5,857 nt of DNA from Planctomycetota bacterium (GTDB lineage: Bacteria; Planctomycetota; GCA-002687715; DRQF01), in contig JAJRYU010000144.1 in NCBI GenBank assembly GCA_024275615.1, positions 1-5,857 of the forward strand, in the 5' to 3' direction. Under the pieces are notes generated by a model. It was not told the DNA's origin and made no database searches. It worked only from the letters and a program-made list of their open reading frames with translations. Shown piece after piece: positions 1 through 5,090 of this stretch. Both the position numbers and the translations under genes were made by a program. The stretch's first letter is position 1. Each line of letters begins with the position of its first letter.

Positions 1-252
1 GCGCGCGCGTTTAACAGCGAGCTTGACCATTTTCTGGCACTTGGCGCAGTAACCAGAGCGCTTGCGTGAAAACAACTTACCTTGCCCTGTCACCACTTTT
101 TGTAGTGGCTCCAAGAACTTGTAGTCGATCAGCTTGCACTTCTCGTTCTCCTTGCTCAAGTCCTCCTGGGAGCGGCAACAGCCACGGGCCCGTCGTTCGG
201 TGAACTTGCGGAACTTGTTCTTACGTTTCCTGATTTGAGCAGCCCTGGACAT
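1..252 (-). CDS. rpsR: 30S ribosomal protein S18, 3' end cut by the window
   Basis: S18 is a small basic protein of the 30S platform that binds 16S rRNA together with S6. The 84 visible residues begin MSRAAQIRKRKNKF and contain the family core IDYK (42-45), then GKLFSRKRSGYCAKCQ (58-73) and VKRAR (80-84). These match the usual YKD, GKI-RR-TG, AKHQ and IKRAR blocks. The stop lies beyond base 1, so a few C-terminal residues are missing. The start is well supported: ATG at 252-250 with GAGG seven bases upstream. Five cysteines are present: C25, C26, C39, C69 and C72. The last two form C-x2-C where many S18 proteins have S-x2-H or C-x2-H, so this looks like a zinc-binding (C+) type, which is an inference. 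It lies 51 bases after rpsF, its assembly partner, and is probably on the same mRNA. Confidence 0.95.
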   Translation of the reverse strand, partial: MSRAAQIRKRKNKFRKFTERRARGCCRSQEDLSKENEKCKLIDYKFLEPLQKVVTGQGKLFSRKRSGYCAKCQKMVKLAVKRAR

Positions 253-259
253 GGCTTAA

Positions 260-263
260 CCTC
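260..263 (-). promoter_or_regulatory. Ribosome binding site of rpsR
   Basis: GAGG on the minus strand lies seven bases before the ATG at 252. It is a normally spaced Shine-Dalgarno site and fixes the rpsR start. Confidence 0.7.
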
Positions 264-286
264 GGTCGATTCTATTGTTGACGGTC

Positions 287-303
287 TCAATGACGGTCAT
301 TGA
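287..303 (-). repeat. Perfect inverted repeat between rpsF and rpsR
   Basis: The minus strand reads TCAATGACCGTCATTGA: two 8-base arms around a single central base, directly touching the rpsF stop codon. In RNA it would form a 6-bp stem with loop ACCGU, or 7 bp with a 3-base loop. No U-run follows, so it is not an intrinsic terminator. GACCGTCA also occurs again just downstream (286-279). It could limit translation, protect or process the mRNA, or bind protein; the role is not known. Confidence 0.5.
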
Positions 304-750
304 TTATGACTCGCCGTCTTTGCCAGCAAGAGGGGTTGCCTCAGCTGGCTCGGCACGTTTTTCTCTTTGACGGGGGCCTGAAGGACGGCTCCCACGCTCG
401 CGAAAATCCCTGGTCCCATGAGCTTCATTCATTTCTGATGCGGTCATGAAAGGTGGGAAAATCTCGCCTTGGATGGCGAGCAAGAGCTGCCTTGACACGA
501 TTTCGCTCAAAGCGCAGTCCCGGCGAATCTCATCGATTGCCGTACCCGGTGCCTCGAAGTGCACAAGCACATAAGAGCCCCGCTTTTGTCTATTGATTTC
601 GTAGGCCAGCTTGCGCTCATCCCACTTGCCAATCTGGGCAATCTTGCCCTGGTGTTTCTCAAGGATTGCTGTGATTTCAGCAATGCCCTTTTCCGGCTCG
701 TTTTTCACCTTGCCGTGGTCGAGGAGAAACATGCCCTCGTACTTGTTCAA
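304..750 (-). CDS. rpsF: 30S ribosomal protein S6, TTG start
   Basis: S6 is the 30S platform protein that pairs with S18 on 16S rRNA. The 148-residue protein opens with MNKYEGMFLLD, the usual S6 beginning (YE-x-M/L-hydrophobic). It continues with WDERKLAYEINRQKRGSYV at about 43-61, the family's strand block (GKR-LAY-I-KK-G-Y). The chosen start is TTG at 750-748, with GGAG seven bases upstream. An ATG at 822 is also in frame, but it would add 24 residues unlike S6 and overlap pth by 29 bases. The S6 fold ends near residue 95. The remaining roughly 50 residues are charged and low in complexity (RERGSRPSGPRQREK), a tail longer than the minimal S6 and probably disordered. It lies 43 bases after pth and 51 before rpsR. 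Confidence 0.93.
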   Translation of the reverse strand: MNKYEGMFLLDHGKVKNEPEKGIAEITAILEKHQGKIAQIGKWDERKLAYEINRQKRGSYVLVHFEAPGTAIDEIRRDCALSEIVSRQLLLAIQGEIFPPFMTASEMNEAHGTRDFRERGSRPSGPRQREKRAEPAEATPLAGKDGES

Positions 751-757
751 GGTCCTA

Positions 758-761
758 CTCC
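758..761 (-). promoter_or_regulatory. Ribosome binding site that decides the rpsF TTG start
   Basis: GGAG on the minus strand is followed by seven bases and then TTG (750-748), which begins the conserved NKYEG segment of S6. This spacing favours the TTG over the far-upstream ATG at 822. Confidence 0.65.
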
Positions 762-793
762 GATCGTTTGGTCCTAATGTCAATTCGGTGAAA

Positions 794-1381
794 TCAGCCA
801 CTCGTGTTTGAATCCGGTCCAAGACCGTTCCAAGTTCTCATGAGCTCTTGCACTGCCATACCGTTCAGAAAATCCTGAACAGCTTGGGCAGCGCGACTGG
901 TCACACCACGAATCTTGTCCATCTCCGATTCATCGAAGACACCCAAGACATGTTCTTTCATGCCCTCGTCACTATGACGGCTCACGCCAACACGAAGACG
1001 AGCATAGTCACCAGAACCAAGTGCTCTGGCAACATCCTTCAGGCCGTTGTGGCCGCCGTCCGAACCTCTGGCTCGAATACGCAACCGCCCAACATCCAGA
1101 TTGAGGTCATCGACCACAACCAAGAGGCCTTCCGAATCAAGCCCTTCGGCCTGGAGCAAGTCTAAGACTCCACCAGTCCGATTGACATAGGTGAGTGGCT
1201 TAATTAGCCAACCACCCGATGTTTCTGCTGCCAAGAAGAGTGGATCCACCTTGCGGAAACACACGTCTTGTTGCTGGGCCACCTTGTCGGCAATTGCAAA
1301 GCCGATGTTGTGGCGGGTGCCAGCATATTTGGTCCCAGGGTTCCCGATCGCGAGAACTACAGGACCGCCAAACTTACTCAG
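794..1381 (-). CDS. pth: Peptidyl-tRNA hydrolase, probable CTG start
   Basis: Pth cleaves the ester bond of peptidyl-tRNAs dropped by ribosomes and so recycles tRNA in the cytoplasm. With the start at 1381 the protein has 195 residues, the usual bacterial length (E. coli has 194). The N-terminus reads KFGGPVVLAIGNPGTKYAGT, then RHNIGF. It carries the family's key residues N14, catalytic H24, N67 (in TYVN, usually TYMN), D91/D92 (in VVDDLNL) and N112 (in GGHNGL). No ATG, GTG or TTG precedes the conserved GNPG block: the frame closes at a TGA a few codons upstream, and CTG (1381-1379) is the only plausible start. A GTG at 1282 is in frame but would remove N14 and H24. The CTG overlaps the rplY stop as CTGA, which suggests translational coupling. 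Function is certain; the start codon is inferred. Confidence 0.92.
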   Translation of the reverse strand: MSKFGGPVVLAIGNPGTKYAGTRHNIGFAIADKVAQQQDVCFRKVDPLFLAAETSGGWLIKPLTYVNRTGGVLDLLQAEGLDSEGLLVVVDDLNLDVGRLRIRARGSDGGHNGLKDVARALGSGDYARLRVGVSRHSDEGMKEHVLGVFDESEMDKIRGVTSRAAQAVQDFLNGMAVQELMRTWNGLGPDSNTSG

Positions 1382-2022
1382 CCTTCGTCCCCATCATCTG
1401 GCTTGGCGCCAATGACTTCAGGCTCAACGCTGTCGCTTTCTTCATCCGTATCTTCGACAACGGCCTCCACCTTAATGTGGTTGATGACGATAATATCGTC
1501 ATCGCCGTGATCAAACGGGGCGCAGCCCTCAGGCATTTCAATGTCATTCACGCGCACGGCATCGCCGACTTCAACCTTGCTCAGGTTGATGGTGAATTCT
1601 TGGGGAATATGCATCGGCAAGACCTCGACATTGATGGTATCAAGCATCTTGTCGACGACACTGTCCGTCATTTCCGGTGCCATGCCGATGTAGCGCACAG
1701 GCACATGAACATGGACCTTCTTTTCACGGTCGATGCGCATCAAGTCAGCATGAATAATCTGACTGCCAAGAGCATCATATTGTATGTCTTGGATCAGCAC
1801 GACTTGCTGCTTGTTTTCTTGCTGCAATTCGACGATGTGAAAGCCTTTTTCCACGATGCGTTCAAAGACCTGCGCCGACGCCGACATGGCCCGTGGCTCG
1901 CGGCCAAGTCCGTACAGATTCACTGGGAATTCACCAGCCTTACGCATCCGACGAGCAGCGGCGCTGCCTCTTTCCGATCGATCGCTAACTTCGAGCTTTG
2001 CGCTTTCCATGTCCTTGTCCAT
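1378..2022 (-). CDS. rplY: 50S ribosomal protein L25 (CTC/TL5 type)
   Basis: L25 binds 5S rRNA in the large subunit; the longer CTC/TL5 form has a second beta-rich domain. The protein has 214 residues. The RNA-binding domain covers about 6-100, with RKAGEFPVNLYGLGREP at 27-43 (family pattern R-x-G-x-x-P-x-x-x-YG) and LIQDIQYDALGSQIIHADLM at 76-95. The C-terminal domain spans about 101-188, with VPVRYIGMAPEM and INVEVLP. Then comes a very acidic tail (about 190-214, EDTDEESDSVE, ending DDGDEG). The start at 2022 has no strong ribosome binding site, and a second in-frame ATG at 2010 would remove only four residues. It lies 47 bases after glmU and overlaps the pth start by four bases. Many genomes have prs just upstream; here glmU is adjacent instead. 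Confidence 0.93.
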   Translation of the reverse strand: MDKDMESAKLEVSDRSERGSAAARRMRKAGEFPVNLYGLGREPRAMSASAQVFERIVEKGFHIVELQQENKQQVVLIQDIQYDALGSQIIHADLMRIDREKKVHVHVPVRYIGMAPEMTDSVVDKMLDTINVEVLPMHIPQEFTINLSKVEVGDAVRVNDIEMPEGCAPFDHGDDDIIVINHIKVEAVVEDTDEESDSVEPEVIGAKPDDGDEG

Positions 2023-2069
2023 CTCGCACCACTGAGGGTGGTTTTTGCACGCCCGAACCTGGGCCGTAC

Positions 2070-3359
2070 CTATTTCTTTTGTTCGCGCTTCTTGCGCTTT
2101 TTCTTGGGCACCATCGGCTTCGCCGGAACTCCGGCAACACGCTGACCCGCTCCAACATCTTGACCAGCGGGCACCACGGCTCCGGCCGCGACAACCGCCC
2201 CTTTCCCCACATCAACGGGGGCAACAAGCACCACCCCACTCCCGACGAACGCGCCGTCTTGAATGTTGGTGACATGCTTCGATTCACCATCGAAATTGGC
2301 GGTTATGACGCCAGCTCCGACATTGACGTCACGACCCAAAGTCGTGTCGCCCAAGTAACTTAGGTGCAGGGCCAAAGAGCCTTTGCCTAATGTGGAATTC
2401 TTGATCTCGACGAAGTTACCAACGGCCGCCCCGTCCTCAAGAACAGTCCCTTCGCGAAGATGAGCGAAGGGCCCGATCCTGCAGCGGGCGCCGATGTTAA
2501 CATCGCCCATGATGACGGAAAAGGGCCAAACAACAGACCCAGCGCCGATCGTAACTCCTTTGGCTACAAAGGTTGACGACGGATCGACGAATTCTACGCC
2601 AGCAGCAGCGTGCTCAAATGCAATCCGTTTCCTTAGCGCTTGCTGTGCGGCCTCCAAATCACTGAGGGTGTTGATCCCCATGGCTTCCGTAGGATCGCTG
2701 ATGGCCGTCGCGCTGACTTTTTCCCCGGAGGCCACCAGGTCTTTGATGACATCGGTCAAGTAGAACTCCCCAGAGTTCTTGTTTGCCTTGATCTTACGCA
2801 AACCCTCGTAGAGCGCTTCATTCTTGAAGATGTAGATTCCTGAGTTGATTTCCCTGATCGCCAGCTCAGAAAAATCGGCGTCACGAGCCTCGACAATACG
2901 CTCCAAACGGCCACGGCCATCGCGGATGATGCGGCCCAAGCTTCCGGGATGCTCCAAAGTAGCGGTAATCACACTGGCAGCCGCCTTGGAACGTTTGTGT
3001 CGCTGATAGAAAGTCCTGATCGTAGCCGCTCTCAAGAGTGGAACATCACCAGAAAGAACCATGATGTGCCCAGAACGCCCGGCAAATCGTCTTGCCGAGC
3101 ACTTGATGGCGTGCCCCGTGCCCTTTTGCTCTTTTTGAGTCACAAAAGACACCGCATGAGATTTCATCGCTGCTTTGACTAAATCCCGTCCGTGGCCAAC
3201 GATGAGGCCAATTTCACGGGGTTTGAGCAAGGCGCCCTCTTCAACAACATGTTGGATCAGAGGCTGGCCATGCAAACTATGGAGGACCTTGGGAAGATCG
3301 CTCTTCATGCGGGTTCCCCGGCCAGCAGCCAGAATCAAGATGTCAAGATCGCTTGCCAT
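2070..3359 (-). CDS. glmU: Bifunctional UDP-GlcNAc pyrophosphorylase / GlcN-1-P acetyltransferase
   Basis: GlmU acetylates glucosamine-1-phosphate and then couples it to UTP, giving UDP-GlcNAc for peptidoglycan and LPS. It has 429 residues against about 456 in E. coli. The uridylyltransferase domain (1-228) shows LAAGRGTRM-x4-PK (10-24; R17 and K24), QKGTGHA (78-84), GDVPL (104-108), EINSGIY (170-176) and AMGIN with N230. The left-handed beta-helix domain follows. By alignment with E. coli from memory, it keeps R302, K320, catalytic H332, Y335, N346, N355, K361 and S374 (E. coli R333, K351, H363, Y366, N377, N386, K392, S405). Y387 is F356. The acetyl-CoA-contacting R440 region is replaced by VAGVPAKPM, typical of other hexapeptide acyltransferases. 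The end is polybasic (KKKRKKREQKK). The ATG is secure because an in-frame TGA lies just upstream. It is the first gene after the promoter at 3410-3437. Confidence 0.93.
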   Translation of the reverse strand: MASDLDILILAAGRGTRMKSDLPKVLHSLHGQPLIQHVVEEGALLKPREIGLIVGHGRDLVKAAMKSHAVSFVTQKEQKGTGHAIKCSARRFAGRSGHIMVLSGDVPLLRAATIRTFYQRHKRSKAAASVITATLEHPGSLGRIIRDGRGRLERIVEARDADFSELAIREINSGIYIFKNEALYEGLRKIKANKNSGEFYLTDVIKDLVASGEKVSATAISDPTEAMGINTLSDLEAAQQALRKRIAFEHAAAGVEFVDPSSTFVAKGVTIGAGSVVWPFSVIMGDVNIGARCRIGPFAHLREGTVLEDGAAVGNFVEIKNSTLGKGSLALHLSYLGDTTLGRDVNVGAGVITANFDGESKHVTNIQDGAFVGSGVVLVAPVDVGKGAVVAAGAVVPAGQDVGAGQRVAGVPAKPMVPKKKRKKREQKK

Positions 3360-3409
3360 CAGGCGTTTTCACTCGGTACTTTCAACAATTCAGAGCCAAT
3401 CAGCCGGGC

Positions 3410-3437
3410 ATTGTAGCGGCGAAACCAGGGGATTCAA
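3410..3437 (-). promoter_or_regulatory. Probable sigma70-type promoter of the glmU-rplY-pth-rpsF-rpsR operon
   Basis: On the minus strand TTGAAT (3437-3432) is followed by 16 bases and TACAAT (3415-3410). These match the -35 and -10 consensus at 4 and 5 of 6 positions. Transcription would start near 3403, giving a leader of about 44 bases before the glmU ATG. It lies directly downstream of a terminator, where a new promoter is needed. Confidence 0.65.
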
Positions 3438-3463
3438 CGCCGAGACCAAACCGATATCTAAAC

Positions 3464-3503
3464 AAAAAAAGCGAGCTTCCAGGCCAAAGGGCTGAAAACT
3501 CGC
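3464..3503 (-). terminator. Intrinsic terminator of the tRNA-Gln transcript
   Basis: On the minus strand GCGAGTTTTCAG (3503-3492) pairs over all 12 positions, with two G-U wobbles, with CTGGAAGCTCGC (3482-3471). The loop has nine bases and a run of seven T residues (3470-3464) follows at once. It begins four bases after the tRNA-Gln(CUG) end and would separate the tRNA unit from glmU. Confidence 0.9.
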
Positions 3504-3507
3504 CAAG

Positions 3508-3579
3508 TTACCCGACTAGGACTTGAACCTAGAATGAGAGAATCAGAATCTCTAGTGTTACCAATTACACCATCGGGTA
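3508..3579 (-). tRNA. tRNA-Gln, anticodon CUG (reads CAG)
   Basis: A complete 72-base cloverleaf. The acceptor stem is TACCCGA/TCGGGTA, the D stem GTGT/ACAC, and the anticodon stem AGAGA/TCTCT with loop TTCTGAT, which places CTG at the anticodon. The T stem is CTAGG/CCTAG with loop TTCAAGT, and the discriminator is A. The 3' CCA is not encoded (CTT follows). The first pair is U1-A72, a feature of glutamine tRNAs that is recognised by GlnRS in E. coli or by GatCAB in the indirect route. It is the second of the pair and is followed at once by the terminator. Confidence 0.96.
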
Positions 3580-3641
3580 GCACTGCAGGCCCTCGGGACC
3601 CCACACAGAAGATATCACGGGTTCGGCAACCTCGCCAGAGT

Positions 3642-3656
3642 TCGCCAGCAAGGCGA
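3642..3656 (-). other. Small hairpin in the spacer between the two tRNA-Gln genes
   Basis: The 106-base spacer (3580-3685) shows no promoter or reading frame I can support. Its clearest structure is TCGCC-TTGCT-GGCGA on the minus strand, a 5-bp stem with a 5-base loop and no T-run after it. It may simply separate the two tRNAs for processing. TCGCCAG also occurs twice on the plus strand (3632 and 3642). Confidence 0.3.
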
Positions 3657-3685
3657 CTCGGCCGGTCTCTCCCAGCTATCTTGAA

Positions 3686-3757
3686 TTGCCCGACCAGGAC
3701 TTGAACCTGGAATGAGTGGATCAAAACCACTTGTGTTACCGATTACACCATCGGGCA
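3686..3757 (-). tRNA. tRNA-Gln, anticodon UUG (reads CAA and probably CAG)
   Basis: A complete 72-base cloverleaf. The acceptor stem is TGCCCGA/TCGGGCA, the D stem GTGT/ACAC, and the anticodon stem AGTGG/CCACT with loop TTTTGAT, which gives anticodon TTG. The T stem is CCAGG/CCTGG with loop TTCAAGT, and the discriminator is A. CCA is not encoded. U1-A72 is present as in the other gene. The two tRNAs differ almost only by changes that keep stem pairs, so they look like a tandem duplication. It is the first gene after the promoter at 3767-3795. Confidence 0.96.
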
Positions 3758-3766
3758 TGAGCGGCT

Positions 3767-3795
3767 GTGGTAACTCGACCTGCGCAATCGGTCAA
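3767..3795 (-). promoter_or_regulatory. Probable promoter of the tRNA-Gln pair
   Basis: On the minus strand TTGACC (3795-3790, 5 of 6 to the -35 consensus) is followed by exactly 17 bases and TACCAC (3772-3767, a weak -10 with 3 of 6). The -10 ends nine bases before the first tRNA base, so the leader would be only a few bases. The -35 and spacing are good; the -10 is poor, so read-through from cinA remains possible. Confidence 0.5.
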
Positions 3796-3833
3796 GCCCC
3801 CGTCTGCCAAATCCCCCTCAGACGTCGAATTCA

Positions 3834-5078
3834 TCAGCTATCGTCGAATGAGAGAATGAGCCTGCGAAGCAAATCCAGAGCATGTGTTGCCGACCTGCGC
3901 TTGATTTCGCCGCGAGATCCGCCATGAACACGAGATTCAGCCCAGTCCTCCCCCGACTTGGAAGCGGCGGCAACCCAACATAAACCCACCGGTTTTTCCG
4001 CCGAGCCGCCGGTTGGCCCAGCGATCCCGGTAGTGGCCACAGCAAAGTCGGCGCTCCCCCGTGCTAAGGCGCCTTTGGCCATTTGCCGGGCCACGCCCTC
4101 GCTCACAGCCCCCTCGCCATTCAGGGTTTTTCGATCGACTCCAAGCACATTCACTTTCGCGGCGTTGGAGTAGGTGACAAACCCTGCGAGAAAAACATCG
4201 GAAACACCTGGGATTTCAGTGAATTGATGACCAAGGAGACCGCCCGTCAAGGATTCTGCAATAGCCACCGTCTGGCCCTTGCGCCTGAGTGCCTCAGCAA
4301 TGATCTGAACTTGGCCCGAGCCATCTTCGCTGATCACTTTGTCACCCAGGAGGTCTTTGATTCGTGTCACATCGGCTTGAATGGCCCGATCGGCTTGATC
4401 TTGACTCGCTGCGGAGGCCCGGAGACTGAGAAGTACTTCACCTTCTTGGGCCGCGATGCCGCAGAGAGGATTGCGGCCCCGTTCCATGATGTCGCCCAAG
4501 ACTTGAGCGATCACTGGTTCTCTCATGCCAATCACGCGCAAGGCAGCGAAAGATCGCTTGCCCTGAGGTGGCCCAAAAAGCTCCAGGACCCCGTCGCCAA
4601 TCATCTGTTTCAATTCGCTGGGGACACCCGGAAGACAGAGGAGTTTTGCACCCTTGTGCTCGACAAACATCCCCGGAGCCAAACCCGCTTTATTGGCGAC
4701 CGCCCGGGCGGAAGCCGGCATCATCGCCTCCAGAGGTTTGTCACTGGGAAACGTACGCTTCAATCGCGCCCAGAATTGCTTTAGCTGCCCCATGGCCTCG
4801 ACATTGACAACGAGAGGACTTTCGACGGCGTCCGCCAAGGCGTAGCGGGTGAGATCATCAGGGGTGCCCCCTAAGCCACCGGAGCAAACGACAATATCAT
4901 TGTCAGCGAGAGCTTGCCGCATGATGGTTGTGAGCCGCGCCCGATCGTCGCCGACGACAACCATACCAGCGGGTTCGAAACCAAGAGCAAAAAGTGCTGC
5001 GGCAAGATAGGAACCGTTGGTGTCAGCCAAGCGCCCTTCAATCAACTCGTCGCCGGTCAAAATGATGAAGAATCCCAT
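3834..5078 (-). CDS. cinA: CinA family protein: CinA/MoCF domain plus nicotinamide-nucleotide amidase (PncC)
   Basis: The 414-residue two-domain length is normal for full CinA. The N-terminal domain (about 1-170) belongs to the MoCF/COG1058 family linked to ADP-ribose pyrophosphatase activity. It shows TGDELIEGRLADTN (8-21), VGDD (42-45) and GGLGGTPDDLT (67-77), where the family usually has GGLGPT. The C-terminal domain (about 255-410) is the PncC deamidase that converts NMN to nicotinate mononucleotide in pyridine nucleotide salvage. It shows AESLTGG (274-280; nucleophile S276), VTYSNAAK (301-308; Y303 and K308), GAVSEGVA (323-330) and TTGIAGPTGG (349-358), then EKPVG. The start lies 12 bases after the tatC stop, with no clear ribosome binding site. 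An in-frame stop (the tatC TGA) blocks any longer version, so coupling to tatC is likely. A role in competence is only historical naming and is not implied. Confidence 0.94.
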   Translation of the reverse strand: MGFFIILTGDELIEGRLADTNGSYLAAALFALGFEPAGMVVVGDDRARLTTIMRQALADNDIVVCSGGLGGTPDDLTRYALADAVESPLVVNVEAMGQLKQFWARLKRTFPSDKPLEAMMPASARAVANKAGLAPGMFVEHKGAKLLCLPGVPSELKQMIGDGVLELFGPPQGKRSFAALRVIGMREPVIAQVLGDIMERGRNPLCGIAAQEGEVLLSLRASAASQDQADRAIQADVTRIKDLLGDKVISEDGSGQVQIIAEALRRKGQTVAIAESLTGGLLGHQFTEIPGVSDVFLAGFVTYSNAAKVNVLGVDRKTLNGEGAVSEGVARQMAKGALARGSADFAVATTGIAGPTGGSAEKPVGLCWVAAASKSGEDWAESRVHGGSRGEIKRRSATHALDLLRRLILSFDDS

Positions 5079-5090
5079 GTGACGTTGTGA

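Noticed and set aside
778..783. Perfect TTGACA in front of rpsF on the minus strand
   Set aside because: No -10 element lies at a fitting distance (GAGTAG at 17 bases), so it is not supported as a promoter.
751..822. ATG start for rpsF at 822
   Set aside because: It adds 24 residues unlike S6 and overlaps pth by 29 bases. The TTG at 750 has a well-spaced GGAG and begins at the conserved S6 N-terminus.
2028..2046. Hairpin ACCAC-TGAGG-GTGGT followed by T-run on the plus strand, between glmU and rplY
   Set aside because: It would terminate plus-strand transcription, but no plus-strand gene exists here and the stem has only 5 bp. On the minus strand the U-run is lacking.
1219..2145. A 308-residue open frame on the plus strand
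   Set aside because: It lies opposite rplY and part of pth, has no recognisable domain or ribosome binding site, and its composition (many H, F, L, D) is what the reverse complement of these genes gives. Treated as a shadow.
1985..2290. Minus-strand open frame overlapping the ends of glmU and rplY
   Set aside because: It is in another frame across two confidently identified genes and has no family resemblance.
3458..3730. Minus-strand open frame across the tRNA genes and spacer
   Set aside because: It runs through both tRNA genes and the terminator; the apparent repeats in its translation come from the tRNA T arms.
3801..3824. CGTCTG/CAGACG stem after cinA as a possible terminator
   Set aside because: Six base pairs with a 12-base loop and no T-run; too weak to call.
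3818..4173. Short frames on both strands within the 3' part of cinA
   Set aside because: The cinA frame is intact and carries all PncC motifs through this stretch, so these are shadows.
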